Shown: positions 1 through 12,288 of the stretch, one piece after another
Position numbering within the stretch: the stretch's first letter is position 1
Layout: every line of letters starts with the position of its first letter
DNA from: Chloromonas sp. AAM2
Lineage: Eukaryota > Chlorophyta > Chlorophyceae > Chlamydomonadales > Chlamydomonadaceae
Direction: 5' to 3'
Assembly (NCBI GenBank): GCA_004335635.1
Contig: QAXH01005712.1
Span: 1-64,000, forward strand
DNA length: 64,000 nucleotides
Notes under the pieces: model-generated
What the model was told of the DNA's origin: nothing
The model's input: only the letters and a program-made list of their open reading frames with translations
The model's database searches: none
Position numbers and translations under genes: made by a program

Positions 1-44
1 GGCGCAACCAGGAAGCGTATGCGCTGTGGCACTCTGTGGCAGAT

Positions 45-600
45 TCAACAACAGGCAGCCATGGACGGAGAGGGTGCGTTGCGGGACGCTGAGACCGGGA
101 CTGAGGCTGGCAGGCAGTGCAAGGCAAATGCCTGTTTTGCATGATTGGAAAGGTGATGTGCAGGCAAAACCATATTATGAGGACGGCCACCGGAGGCTCG
201 AGCCTGGTCCCGAGTCCCCGTGCGCCCGTGCCACACCTGACAATGCCAGAGCCGCCCCTTCCAGTTTACGAGTGAAGGCTGCCCGCTGCGCCTTGCGGCC
301 GCTGAGCCACATGGAACGCACAACGGCCTTGCTGGCTTGAAGGAACACGTGCAGCTGCAGGCCAGGGCAGGGCAAGAGGATGAGATGATAGGCAAGGGCA
401 CGGCATGGTGCAGGCCACGCCCTGCACAGGCAACAAGTGCCGCCCATCCCATCCAGTTCCACTTTTGACCCAGGCTGAAGGCAGCAGCGGCACCACATCG
501 TATCCAAGCACTGACATGGTTAGGGCATGGCTTGTTAACAGGTCAATCAGCTGTGAGCCGAAGTGAAAAGCCGACCAGCAGAGCTGTACAAAAACACAGC

Positions 601-631
<31 letters not shown>

Positions 632-2629
632 TTCAACATCACATGCTGTGCGTTGGCGCCTACCAAGTCATTTAGCACCTGCGTCATCACCATACATCGT
701 TACATGACTTATCATGTTCCAATTCACGCTACCACAAGAATAACCAACCTGTGTGATAGATAGGAATGCGGGTGCCAGTGCCACCCGCTGCCCGCCCGCT
801 GTGCGCAGACTGAGCGTCACGCCGGGCACACGGAACACTGGGGTCAGCGACGTCAGCGCCTGCAGTGTGCCAAGCGGGACTGAGGCAGCTCAATGGCAGG
901 CGGGTGAGCTGCAGGCGCCTAGATCCTATATGCGAACAAGGCCTGAATGCGCGCCCTGTGCGTGAACATGTTTCATACCACGACCGCGCTGAGTGTCCGG
1001 CTTCCATACCATGTTCCATACCACGACCGCGCTGAGTGCCCGGCTTCCATACCATGTTCCATACCACGATACAAGAAATCAGGATAGATCAATCTCACCT
1101 GTGGAAGTGTGAAACATGTGACCAACTGTGGCAGCTCTGACTCATCTGGGCCTATCTGGCCTACAGCTGTCGCACAACGCCTTCCAACCCACCAGGTCAT
1201 AGAAGTGTGACGCAAGTGACCAGCTGCACAGGCATCGGCGGTGTGGAACGGCTTTCACTGCATCTGCCATTCCTGTGTCACAGGCAACCTCTCAGACCCC
1301 ACCCACCCCCACACACCATGTCATCGTCATGTTCATCGTCAGCCTCGGACCCATGCGCAGCACCTGGCGGCCGGGGCCTCCGTCGCGCATGGGCAGGTGG
1401 CGCCTGTGCAGCCGCCGCCCCCCTTGTGGCCGTCCCGCTGGCTGTCCCCATGCCCCTCTCTTCTCCCTCTCCCTCTTCCTGTAAGTCGCTGTCCTCCTCG
1501 CTGTCATCATCCTCGACCTGAACTCGGGAGCACCAGGAGTGTGTCCATCACGGCGACTAGCTGGGCTGCCAACCTGAGCTACTGACCTGGCGCTGTACAA
1601 GCTCAGTGCTCGCACAACAGGCTGTTAGATTGCAAGCAGTTGAGTGCCCTGCGCACAGCAGGCTACAGAGGCGTCCGCAAGTAGAATCCTAAAATGTCCC
1701 GCGCCTCGCTGCACAGGCCACGCAGTTGCTGTGGGCCTTCTTTGCCCCTCTGCCCTCATCACCTTAAGCACCCATCTCTCTTGTGTGGCCGCCCGCACGT
1801 CCATGAGCGCCTTCCTGCCCCTCGCCTCGTGCACCAGGCGCGTGTCGGTGCCCGTCACCACGCAGCCGAATTGGTCGGGTGATGCGGAGACCAGGGACAG
1901 AGCGGCCTACGAACAGCACATGCAGGGGCAGGAGTGATCACACGCCTGCATTGGCACACATGGCAGCCTGTGCCAGCAGGCACAGGCCCGGATATGACGA
2001 TTGCAGCTATGCAAGTGGCAATGCTTCCTTCGCTGCAAACGTTGATCAGGTTTGCCAGTGCAAGCAAACGTACAGAAAGCGCTCAGTTGAGATGACAGAA
2101 AGGCAGCAAGCTCTGTTCAGAATCATGTGTCACAAATTCAGCATGGTTCTGGCACCTTTGCGTGTTGCCTGTAGCCACCCTCCAAAGCCATACAAATACA
2201 AGCTGCAGTGACTGCATGCAGTGCTCAGCCATCACAGTTCAAGGGTGCGGTCACATTATGGAGTGAACACTGCAGATCAAAACAGCACAGCTGCGTTCCG
2301 TCTGCCACATGCTCCGGGTACTGTCACCTCCGTCCCCCCATCACCTGCAGGGGCACCCGGCCCACGAAGCTGGCTGGTCCCTCGACCATATGCGGCCGCT
2401 CCCGCATGTGCGCCGCCTCTGCCGCCACGCACCGCTCCTCCAGCGCCCGCCAGTCAAAGGCGGGGCCGAGCTGCGTGGCCGCGTCCACTAGCTGTGCCAC
2501 CAAGGGAATCACCTGCATGGAACGGCGACTGAACTGAGTTGGCTGCCTTGACTGGAGTAACGGGCGCTCCCATTCCAGGGCATCCATATCATGCCCAACA
2601 AATGCCGTGTGGACGGCGAGTCTTCCCAC
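45..2629 (-). CDS. Unknown protein, 5-exon model, about 269 aa
   Basis: Not recognised. A consistent model runs through exons 2629-2345, 1906-1763, 1517-1317, 354-237 and 106-45, with junction phases 0, 0, 0 and 1 all agreeing and a stop at 45. The product starts MGRLAVHTAFVGHDMDALEW. It then has a conserved-looking block (LVAQLVDAATQLGPAFDW, ASPDQFGCVVTGTDTRLVHE), a strongly acidic stretch (VEDDDSEEDSDLQEE) leading into an Ala/Pro/Arg-rich linker, and a basic helix-like segment (SKAVVRSMWLSGRKAQRAAF). The C-terminus is Ser/Pro-rich. No signal peptide or membrane span is seen. The acidic linker and basic segment would suit a nuclear or scaffold protein, but that is inference. The start at 2629 is simply the first ATG of the open frame, so the N-terminus could be shorter. 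It lies head-to-tail with the next minus-strand gene, about 460 bp downstream of its stop. Confidence 0.55.
598..631. repeat. (CAA)n microsatellite
   Basis: About eleven CAA units in an intron of the minus-strand unknown gene. Low-complexity repeat with no coding sense assigned. Confidence 0.9.
967..1069. repeat. 43-bp tandem repeat, 2.4 copies
   Basis: Two near-identical 43-base units (967-1009 and 1010-1052) followed by a 17-base partial third. Units begin CATGTTCCATACCACGACCG and end GGCTTCCATAC; unit 1 differs by a few substitutions. The array lies in the long intron between exons 3 and 4 of the minus-strand unknown gene. Confidence 0.85.
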
Positions 2630-3086
2630 TCGACGCTTGCGTATACAGTCTGTTACAACTGATGCTACTTGTCCACTGAAGGTTGTAACAATGATTGTGT
2701 AGCCATGTGAAATGGTTCAACAGGCCTTCTATATTCTATGCAGCACAAACGGCATTCGCGCTGACATCAGGGGGTATGCTGCGGGGAATACCTATGCGGG
2801 ATATCTTAGCTTAGGAGGCATGCCTATTGCACACTACGCATCAATGCATGTATGAGGGTAGGATCGGTACCAACCGTGGCATATGCATGCCCTTGTCATG
2901 AAGAACTGACAACTAGACCAAGCCGCACAGCCGCTGTTTGATTGCAGCAGCCCTTTCCTTTTCATTACAACCTATGAAATCTATTACAATCCCAGACAGC
3001 AACCATCTGCAACTGTCGAAAAGGGCAACCTGGGCATCAACTGTATACATGTGCCACTTTATTAACTTTCAGACAACCATCTTCTA
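2630..3086. other. Intergenic spacer between two minus-strand genes
   Basis: It lies between the stop of the 3.1-5.2 kb gene and the first ATG of the 0-2.6 kb gene. It should hold the 3' end of one and the promoter of the other. No long frame or repeat was seen. Confidence 0.5.
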
Positions 3087-5182
3087 CTAATAATATCGGT
3101 CAGCCCCCCAGCCAGTGGTGGCTGTCCTGTCCGCACAGCCCCTGTGCCCCACCTGCTGCGGCCCCTTGATCAGCGGGTCGGCTGCACTGTGCGTTCGGTG
3201 CGGCGCGGGGACATGGGGCGGGACCGGCGCCTCCGGGTACCTGCAGTGCGCACAGCACATGCAAGGAATACTGTTTGGTGCCGGTAGTCTTCTCGGATGC
3301 GTTGTCATGCTCTGGGATACCGGTGTGCAGCACGGCCTGACCTGCTGAAATGCCATGTTGGCTCAAACTTGTAACGACAGGTGGCAGGGTAAGAGCAGGG
3401 CCCTCCATAAGCCCTTCCAGGTTATGGTCAAGCAACTATTCAGAATTGGTTATCAGGGACGGTTTTCCGATCAACAGGTGTTACCAGGTCTCTGCGGACC
3501 TGCCATCACCGCCTGGGGTGTCAGCGGGTGCACTGGCGACAGCTGGCACAGCTGTGCTCGCAGCGGCCTGGCTGCTGCCACTGCCACTGCTGCTGGCTGG
3601 TGTAACACTGGCCGGTCCCTGTGGCGCTCTCAGCCAGTCCTCCATGCCGCCCCACCAGGCCGTCAAACGGCCCAGACCCCCGCCATGCGCTGCCAAGCCA
3701 CCAAGTGGGCTCAGAACAGCCCGCTGCGCTGCCTTCTGCTCCTGAAGCGCCTTGTGCCTGCGCGGGCACGTGTACAATACTGTACATGTAGGCCAAAGAT
3801 AAGCTGGCATCTGGAGTACAGGCTGCTGTTCTCGTACCTTCTGATGGCGTGTGTGTAAACCCAAGCCAGCGCGGCACTGGGCTATGCACCACCGGCAATA
3901 CATGCTTCAATAGGGTAGGACGACACAAGACGCAGTTGTTGCCATTGCACGTAAGAAGCACATGCCAGACACACATGCCTGCTGCAGCAGGCTGCTGTGA
4001 ATGCTATGCATGGATGCAACCCTCGCAGCGCACCTGTCCAGCACAATCGCCTCCCGGATAGTGTCTGCGGCCCGAGGCGAGACAAAGAACAGCCTCCGCC
4101 CGTTGACAGCAGACACTGTGCGCAGGAGCAGCTGCACGCTGGGGTCTATGGACCACACCAGGCTGCTGCTCATAGCATCGCGCAGGCCTGCTTCATGCGT
4201 GTCCACCCCATCAGAAGCTCTGGCCTTGGGCCGCTTTCTGAAAGCGGCCTGCTTGTGCAGTTTGTGGCGGCCAGCCCTGAGATTGCTGACCCCCTCTTCA
4301 AAGCTGGGCATGTGAGATGGGACACCGTCTTGGCCGTGTGTGCCTGCTGCTGACGTTGCCTGGTGACTGAAGCTGCGGCGGGCTGACTTGTCTACATGTC
4401 CTGTATTGGCCATGCCGCCCATGTGACCGAATAGCTCGTCCAGGTCGCCCTGCAGTTGCAATGCCGTGAGCAGCTCCGCTATGCTTGCTGGCCCTTTCCT
4501 AACTTTCACACGCGTTTTCAGAAGACAAGTGCCTCATGTCCTGGCCCGGTTAAGCTATGTTTGCTTTTATGAGTGGGTACGATGGTGAGTAGCTGGAGAG
4601 ACGGGCAGAGCACACACGCGTGCCTGCACTGGCATGAGTTTGTTGAGAATGCCAGCACACCTGTGCTTCCAACGCACTCACATGTTGTTGGAATAAGCCG
4701 AGCGCGTTGCACGGTGCAAACACGTCTCCCAGCAGAAGCGCTGGGATGACTGTGGGCTGCGCTGTGCAGGGCTGTGGTGAAGGCTGCGTTGCTGGGGCCT
4801 GGGCATCTGACCTGGTGTGAGCTTCTGGCGAGGGCCCCATGCCAGGTGCGCCTGTTTGTGAAGATGAGCAGCTATTGTCCGCCATGTTCCCCAGTGTAGA
4901 GCCAGATTCTTGGGATGGGCTCAAGCACCTGACAGCGTCATACAATTGTAGTGCAGTCTGACTTGATGGAAGGAGCACCACACTTCTCACAAAGTCTCAG
5001 AATGCATAATCATGAGCAATTGCAGGATGACCTAGCAGCAAACTCGCACAGCACCAACTCGCACCTGTGTGGTGAGGGAGCAGATGAATCATGCTCCTCC
5101 TTCTCCTGAGTGAGGCAAATGGGAATAGTGCAGAACTAACACGCATTCCGCTGGCAATCTCTGGTGATGTGTGGTCCGCCAC
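3087..5182 (-). CDS. Unknown protein with conserved C-terminal half
   Basis: Not recognised. The firm part is exons ending at 4034 (from about 4509), 3757-3485 and 3240-3087, with both joining phases equal to 2 and a stop at 3087. The first exon is probably 5182-5141 (MADHTSPEIASGMR, donor GTTAGT) joining in phase 0 at 4957 to a Ser/Pro/Gln-rich exon. The junction between that exon and the 4509 block is unresolved. Landmarks: a helical motif SIAELLTALQLQGDLDELFG, a basic linker, then the best conserved-looking block, DPSVQLLLRTVSAVNGRRLF followed by FVSPRAADTIREAIVLDR, a basic helix HKALQEQKAAQRAV and a Gly/Trp segment (LTAWWGGMEDWL). The tail is Pro/Ala-rich. There is no signal peptide or membrane span. 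The start codon lies 104 bp from that of the divergent complex I gene. Confidence 0.5.
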
Positions 5183-5286
5183 TGGGCAGATGGCTGCATG
5201 GCGGTTAGAAACGGCGTCCTGGGCGGTCTCTCCTGTGCTGCTTTCTGTATCCCGCAGTAGTTTGGATTTACACAGAGGTATGCAAG
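5183..5286. promoter_or_regulatory. Candidate bidirectional promoter
   Basis: The 104 bp between the divergent start codons of the minus-strand unknown gene (5182) and the complex I MWFE gene (5287) must hold both 5' leaders and core promoter elements. No TATA box is evident. The assignment rests only on geometry. Confidence 0.35.
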
Positions 5287-5593
5287 ATGGGTTGGAATGC
5301 TGTGCCGGCCATGCTCATCATCACCGGTGAGTTTGTTTTAGGCTACTGCTGCAGTAGGGCTCATGGAGGACAGCGATCAGTCTTATCGCAAATTGGCTGT
5401 TGCAGGCATCTGGGTGGTGGCGGGCCAGGCCATCGAGGGTCTGAACCAGTACCGCGAAGAGAAGACCTTGTGGGCATACAATAAGGACTACTTCCAGCGT
5501 GCGCTGCTCAGACGAGACTGGTACCTACACAGAGAAGAGGAAACATTCAGTAAGCAGACCTTCGCGGGCATCATAGACAGACGTCGCACTTGA
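5287..5593 (+). CDS. NDUFA1: NADH dehydrogenase (complex I) MWFE-like subunit
   Basis: Two exons, 5287-5326 and 5406-5593, join in phase 1 (donor CCG|GTGAGT, acceptor TTGCAG|GC) to give about 75 residues. The product starts MGWNAVPAMLIITGGIWVV, a short polar N-terminus running straight into one membrane span. A soluble tail follows, with AYNKDYFQRALLRRDWYL. This matches the MWFE/NDUFA1 plan: a tiny single-span accessory subunit of mitochondrial complex I with an N-terminal M-(W/G)-(F/W) start, one helix, and a tail in which an aromatic plus a basic RD motif is conserved (WSLMERDRR in animals). The family is usually about 65-70 residues. The last dozen codons (from FSKQ) may instead be an intron, because CA|GTAAGC there resembles a donor. 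The identification is from length, hydropathy and the tail motif. Confidence 0.72.
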
Positions 5594-7002
5594 TGGCCAA
5601 CAGACCCTGCTCAAGTTTGGTCTCGTTGTCTGGTCGCAGAGGGCGCATGAGATTGCTACCTTGGCTAGAGGAAGAGCTGCAGCTGCACAGCTGCAGTAGT
5701 GCTCTGAGCACACCCTGCATAGAGCAGACCAGGCGCAGCTGGTTGCATGCAAGGCGAACAACGTCGACTGCAGAAGTCTTGTGCTGCATGGACTCGCGTG
5801 TGCTGGCCAGTCACAGCTCTCCTACATGCTGTCAAGAACAGAAAAACTTGACCAGTTAGCTGGACTGCTAAGCCAAAGATGTGTTTAACTGATCTGCTGA
5901 GTTCATGTGATGGCATTCACGCCACCAGACCGTGCACACCCAGAGTGAAGTTTCTTGTGCTTCTGCTATCTTCTCCAGATCCGCTGCTGGTGTCCACTGT
6001 AACGTTGGTCAGTTTCACCTTAGCTCATGCCAGGTGCATGCAGGTGCCCTGCCGCAACAACAGTTAACCCAAACAGATGCAACTTGCAGTTTTACAACCA
6101 AAGATGCGGAGGACAAGAAGAGGTTCATGCTGCTGCGCTCATGATCAGCTCGTGTGATTGATAACTGCCCACCTATTACAGGTTAGTATGGCCCACCTGC
6201 TGACACATGTAACCTCAGCACAAAGCTACCACTGGTCGACCACTTACCCGCCCACCAGCAGGTACACACACAAATTGTCCCACAACTTGCATGTCACAAG
6301 TGCAGAGTGTGTGGTCGTGCTGACGTGACGCAAAGAACAACACAGCCAGAGCAGAGTCGCGTATGCCAGCATGACTGACCACAGGACACATTACACCACA
6401 ACCACCAAGTACACACACAAATTGTCCCAGAACTGGCAACTTTTTTTTGTCCCCACTGAGTGAAGGAATCATGCTTCAGACATGTTCAAGCAGCAAGCTG
6501 CTGCAAGCATTAGCTAGGAAGGATTCCTACCTGCCAGCAGTCACACCAGAACACGAACAGGTGTGTGCAGATACTGAGTTGAATGTCTTGAAGCCAGAAC
6601 CATTACAGGGCAACACAAGGCATAACACAGAGACTGCACTGTTCTCTTAGCACACTAGCCATGCCCAATCACGACCGACAGGTTCCTCATGTTTTTGATG
6701 TCTTTTCTACGTGCTGTCCTCTTCATTGTTCAGGTACACAGCCAGTAGACCAGCACAAGAGTGCTTCGCACTGGATTCACACAGGCACACACAGTCTTCC
6801 CAGCTCTAGGAGTTCTGAACGGATGGTGGTTCATGTCACATGCGAACCTTGCTGCTGTTGCATCCCTCGGCATGGTGCGCAGATTCTCGTATTGCTTAGG
6901 AGGTGCCTGGGGTGTTTAGACCAGTGCAAACTCAAACCAGCAGCAGGTTGTCCACCTGCTAAAATCCTGTAGATGAGCTTCTCTCCCCAGTGCAATGGAG
7001 AA
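5594..7002. other. Intergenic, convergent 3' ends, with transposon remnant
   Basis: This spacer lies between the complex I gene (plus) and the TBC gene (minus), so it should hold both 3' ends. No convincing coding exon was found. It carries a 29-base direct repeat starting GTACACACACAAATTGTCCC (near 6262 and 6409). The second copy runs on into a terminal sequence of the inverted-repeat transposon family. Confidence 0.5.
6409..6449 (-). mobile_element. Terminal fragment of TTTGCCAGTTCTGGGACA element
   Basis: The plus strand reads AATTGTCCCAGAACTGGCAA followed by eight T, the reverse complement of the family's left end (A-run, GTTTGCCAGTTCTGGGACA, then GTGTGT). No matching opposite end was found within a few hundred bases, so this looks like a solo or decayed end. 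An older copy of the same end is at 6262-6290. Confidence 0.6.
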
Positions 7003-10000
7003 TCACTCTGCGCCACTGGCGACTTGCTCAGCTGTCGAGGAAACTCCGTTTCCAGTCGCGCTTGCACCTGGCGCAGATGTCTTACCGGGTTGAGCAGCCG
7101 ACTTGTGCACCCCATTGCCAACAGCCTGTGTATCCACCACTGGTGGCTCAGGAGTACACTCTGCACGAGAAGGCATACCCACATATTTGAGTCCTGGCAG
7201 AATAGCCCTTGGCTTGCTCATGTGCTAGTAACTGACTTTGCGTGGACGTGCTTCCTGGTGTGCACTCCCTTCTTGTAACTGTGTGACAAATGTGTGGAGG
7301 GCGAGATCTGGGCAAAGCCTAAAGCAATGAGGTGAGTCCACAGGCGCTGAATGGATTGATCGTCACAAGGCATGGGCTGCTGGTATGTAGGGTGCGGCCC
7401 ATTTAGTCTCCTGTAACACCTTCAACAGAAACCGCAGTCTCAACAACATGGCCTGCCTTGACAGGTCAGCACCTTTGAAGAGCATGCAAGCTGTATGGCT
7501 TCCACTGCCGAACGGAGCCCAGTACGTTAATTCAATTGTTCATTCACCCACATTATCACATGCGCAGCCTGGCACTGGTACCCAGTACACTATGCCACTC
7601 ACCGCTGTCCACCTGGCGCTGTCTCTCCTCCTCTGCCCTGCGCTGTTCCTCCCTCTCTGCCTCCACGCGCTCCTGCTTGCGTCTAGCCACCTCGCGCTCA
7701 CGCACCATGGTCTCGACTTCCTCCTGAAGCCACATGAAAACAAGCAAGGAATAGATGTAGGAATGCGCACAATAAATACATCCCGAAACAAGGTTATCAT
7801 CATCGTCATCATGTAACCCATCTTACTGACATGGTGATTTTTAAGAACTCCGCTCGTGTGAACCAATATGCTGGTGGTGCCACCTGGGATGCGAGTGCAC
7901 AGTTGACAGTGCGACAACGAGGAGAGCCACCAGACCAGCACAGTGTGCTGTACAGAGTACACATGCAAGTGACAGCCTGGCCTGCGGGCCAGCAGCGCAT
8001 GTCCACTCCCAAGTGGCTTGTGCCTGTGTGGGATACTGCCAGGGTCATGCAGCCGCACCTGGTGGCGTGAGCGGTAGTCATCAATCTTCTTCTGGGGCAG
8101 GGCGCCTAGTTTGTCGAATGCAGTGGTGAGCAGCACGTCCGCTGCCCACCAGGAGCTAACACTCTCCTTCAACGGCGGGATCAGCTCACCTGCACAGACG
8201 TGTGTTTGCAGTTTTATATACTGTGTTTGTAATCTACACAGTTGCAGGCCATGGATGTCCACAACAACGTGGGGTTTGTGCCCTTCACTGCCTGTCTGCC
8301 CTGATGGCGCTGTAGCAAAGCCAACCAAGCAGAACAGGTACCAACCGACGGCTTAGCTTGAACCTCATTCCAGGTTCACGACTAGCAGCTGCACCAAGCA
8401 GCTGCGTTTCTGAATTGACCAAGCGCCACAGCTGTGGGTCTGACTGCCTAGCATACAGTTTGCTCGTAAGACTCGTATGCGCCCGTTCACCTGAGTTGTC
8501 ATGTTTGAGCAGTAGCGGCTCGTGTAGCTTGAGCAGCGCCAAGGAAATGCGGAAGAGGATCTGCATGCATGTACATCGACACTCTGTGTACCACACCAAC
8601 TCATGCAGTGTGGGCTACGTACACCCTAGGTGTGCTTGCCGGCAAGTTGTTTGGCTGTGTTGTGCATGACATCGGTGCTGCCTGTCCACGTTTCATCCCG
8701 CCACGCAACAGTGAGGTTTTCCAGACACAATCTGATACGCACAAAACAAGTGTATGTGTGATGATGGTCCTTCAACGACTGTGCGATTGACTCGAATGCA
8801 GTCCCTCAGCACGCAAGGCAGCAGCACCTCTTTCCCACAGACGTTCTCCCTGTGATTACACACAAGTGTGTGTGTGCATCGTTAGCAAGCACTCCGCCGC
8901 ACTGCAGTCTTCAGCCGGAGTGTGCATTGACATCTACAGAGGTCCAGTGTCCTCACACCTTTGAGCCTTCACAGAAGAGGCAGTCGAGGGCCCTGGCTGA
9001 GATCTCGTGAGGAAGAGTGGTCACGAACAGGCACAGGAACCAGTCGGTGGCCAGGATGGTCATCTCACACCCAATCTTGACCAGGTGGCTGCAGGCATGC
9101 ACAAGGGTTGCTGCGACCATGTGAATTGAGCTGGTGTAGGAGCGATGCAAGGATGAGTGGACTTTCACAAACTTGACGTAAGATCACTTTCACATAGTTG
9201 GTACGTAAACCAGTTGAGAAGATGGTGCTGGGACCATTGTTTCAGGTGACCATGTGGCTGGTGGCCGGAGAGGTGATGCAAGGATAGCTGCACGCCCTTA
9301 CCTATGCAACTGAGGCATCTTCTTCTGGACCAGCTTTGCCAGCGCCTTCATCTCAATCTGCAACGTTCAGCATCATCAAGCCTGACTGCTAGCCCAATGC
9401 CCAAGCTGGCCAAGCTCATGCCCAGTGCAGCGTGCACATCCATGTGCATTGCTGCCCTGGCCAGCATGAGCACTGACTTTGCTGCACACGAATGATTGTC
9501 ATGCAGGTTGCGTGCAGGGTTGCAACAGGGTCATGCACGCAGCTTTGCTATTTACATAACAACCCTGGTGTTCAAATATGCTGCTGGCATGCGATTTCCC
9601 CTTCACAGACAACTGACAACCCATCGTCAGCACTACCCACAGTCAGAACGTGCTGCAGCGTCACATGGCGCATAACACTCGATTGACGACAGTCTGCATC
9701 CTCCGGCCCACCTGAAAGCCTGGCAGGTAGGGCCCGTACATGTCCCGGTAAAGAATTCCCTCAAGCAGCGCAATCAACAGCCAGAACGCTGTCTCAGGAT
9801 TGCGGTCGGTCGCTAGCAGCAGTGTGCCTGCCACGAAGTTGAGCCCCTGGCAGTACCCCGCCTAAACATGGCAAAAGACAAGAACAAACTTAGAAAATTG
9901 CCTGCCAGAGCTGCCAAGGCTGGGAGCAGTCATGCCATGTCGCCTGGCATGCTAATCCTGGATGGGGACTGTTGTGACTGTCAACATTTCTCAACCCATG

Positions 10001-11053
10001 CCATTCCAGCCCAGGCATACCTTGGTATTGTGCATGGAATAGGCAACCAGGGTAGTTCTCAGGGCTGCTTGTCCTTCCGCTCCATGCAGCCATGTGTGCT
10101 CTGGAAATGTTCGTGGCAAGTCCTGCATGCACCCAGCAGGTGACCAATGAAGGATTACATGGTTCGCCCAGCGGCTCCTTCTACTGAATGCAGAGCCAGG
10201 CAAGTCATGGCACGCGCTGTGCTGCTGTATGCAACAAGTGTCCAACCATATAAAACTCACCAGCTCTATCTGATGCAAAGACTTGCTCTTGGTCTCCCCG
10301 ACAGTTGACATGTTGTGGAAGTATGAGGCTGGCTTGCCTGCCTGCAAGCTCTTTGCGCCAGAGAGCTGGCTCCAGACCCATGTCCGGTGTTCATGTGGGA
10401 TGCCTCCCTGAATATGGCAAGGCAGTGTGCCAGGCTTGTATGGCAAGGCGCATGCAAGCAGGCTCGTCAGCTGAATGCATGGGCAAGGGTAAGGGCCTGA
10501 TTGCAAATGTGCTCCCACCTGACGGATCAAGTCTTTGAGTTTGTCGCTGCTGGGGAGCTTCTGCTTTTTAGCATATGTCAACCAGGTTTTCTTGGAAGCC
10601 TCACTCTGCTTGATGCTTCTCTGCCTGTCAGCCTGCTGCTGTGCTGATAAGACTGGCAAGTTGAAGCCCAACAAATCCTTAGGGACGTCTGCTTGCCCTT
10701 GCGTACCCTCCGTGGCCTGCCTGCCTGGCATTGCCTTTAGAGGACCGCTGGTCCAGCCGTGCTCATCAGAATCTAGGGACCTGTTGGTATCGTTCAGAGG
10801 TGAGTGGGCCCTGCACGAGCAGTGCTAGTGTGTCCTGCAAGTGAGCTGTCGTAAAGTCTGCTTCTACGGACTGGTGCTTGATGCGCAAGTCAATTCCGAG
10901 TCGACTTGACTCAGTGCGATTGCTGCACGACAAACAATAGAATCCGGAATACGGCTGCACTAAGTATTCAGTTGATTGGGTCTGCACAAGATGAGTGTCC
11001 GTGACGCCGTCCGGGGTTTTCCACGCATTTGGGACGTTACTGTCGGTACGCAT
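7003..11053 (-). CDS. TBC-domain Rab GTPase-activating protein
   Basis: Eleven exons: 11053-about 10953 (donor inferred), 10780-10519, 10407-10261, 10122-10021, 9861-9712, 9357-9302, 9088-8959, 8560-8491, 8189-8059, 7723-7603 and 7193-7003. All downstream phases agree, giving about 486 aa. The TBC domain covers roughly residues 120-370. It starts with LIRQGGIPHEHRTWVWSQLS, has the arginine-finger motif IELDLPRT (IxxDxxR), the AYSMHN block, the glutamine-finger motif YCQG, then ATDWFLCLFVTTLP and ILFRISLALLKLHE. Both catalytic fingers are therefore intact. TBC proteins speed GTP hydrolysis by Rab GTPases in membrane traffic. Behind the domain come a charged coiled coil (EREVARRKQERVEAEREEQ) and a low-complexity tail. 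The Rab partner cannot be told from sequence. Exon 1 is the weakest part of the model. Confidence 0.88.
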
Positions 11054-12288
11054 GCCACGCTCGACTTTCTACAGTGACTGCATCAAATCTCACCAGACCA
11101 AAGTGTACTGAGTCCCGCCGACAATTTCAAGGAAAAATTTTAAGGACGCTCAACGTTTTTAGGTCAAGAAGTAGAAGTCTAAGGACTATCTGAGGCGGAA
11201 AACAGAGGGGCCTCACACCTTTCTTAGTTCAGACACATGTTCAGACACATGCCAGACTATGGCACAGAAAGTGCTGGTAGTGGCCTGCTGCTGCCGGGCG
11301 AAGGCCATTGGCTGCTGAACTTGCTGTTCCAGTTACTCGTAGCTTCATTCGCCAACATCTCAGCCCAGACAGCAGAGCAGGAACTCAGCCTCGAGCAAAG
11401 GGCAAGGAGAATACTGCTTGGTCCGCCATCCAAGGCAACTGAGGCGTTGCATGCACTTGTACAAGGGGGCATTGCAGGGCTCCTCCGTCGTCAACGTTGT
11501 TGTCTTGAAGCGTAGGTTGCGTTGCAATTGCCCCAAGCTTACTCTGCATCTGGCAACCTTTGCATGTCAGAGGTGTCTGCCTGACACTCTGCCAAAGAGT
11601 GCTCAACTGGACTGGTCCATGACGTGTCTGCTGCTTTTCCAGTGTCTTCTGCTGGGCTGCCCCCTGCTTTTGCGCTGCCTGTTGCGCCTGCTGGACTGCT
11701 AGAATCAGTGTGTCGACTTCAGTAATGGTCTGTTTGATCCAGTCCATTTATATAGCTGACGGGATGCTTTCGGAAGGTGTTCTGTGGGGTGATGGCCACA
11801 AGGGCCTCACCACACCTTGCTGACACGGCCAGATTTACTAGGCAATTTGCCCAAATAGTTGATGTTTGCGTTGGACGTGCTTCATGGTGTGCACTCCTTC
11901 CTTCTAACGGATTGCTGCGGTCTGATCCTGTGTGAAGTTGCATGAAATAGCTTTTTGGCGTCTGTTCAACTCCGTCCATCATCGGGCAGCAGGAACTGAG
12001 CGACAATGAATCTGCATATTCGCAGTGCGTATCGCCTCGAGGTGTGTGTGACCCCACCAGGAAGTGTGTGACCCCACCGTGTGACCCCAACAGCCTGTGT
12101 ATCACCTCGACAATTTTAAGGCCCAGCCCCCCAAACGTGAAATCGCCCAGCACAACACGTGAAATCAAGCTGTACATGCCATGGCTCTGGAAGATGCCTC
12201 ATGCCAGTGATCACCTGAAATCACTGATCACGGGTATATGCGGAAACCCTGAAGTACCAGCAAAGTCCCTTCACCAACAGTAATGGCT
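11054..12288. other. Repeat-rich spacer with minus-strand open frames
   Basis: This region holds two adjoining minus-strand frames of unclear status. One (12177-11719) reads VVLGDFTFGGLGLKIVEVIH near its start and lies just downstream of the reverse-transcriptase remnant, so it may be element-derived. The other (11747-11385) begins MDWIKQTITEVDTLILAVQQ and is Gln/Ala-rich and coiled-coil-like, with TATATAA just upstream of its ATG. Neither could be tied to a known family. Around 11874 a stretch of about 40 bases (GGACGTGCTTCATGGTGTGC onward) is close to one at about 7242. Confidence 0.4.

Noticed and set aside
967..1069. Direct repeats that could suggest a CRISPR array
   Set aside because: Units are contiguous with no spacers, only 2.4 copies, in a eukaryotic intron.
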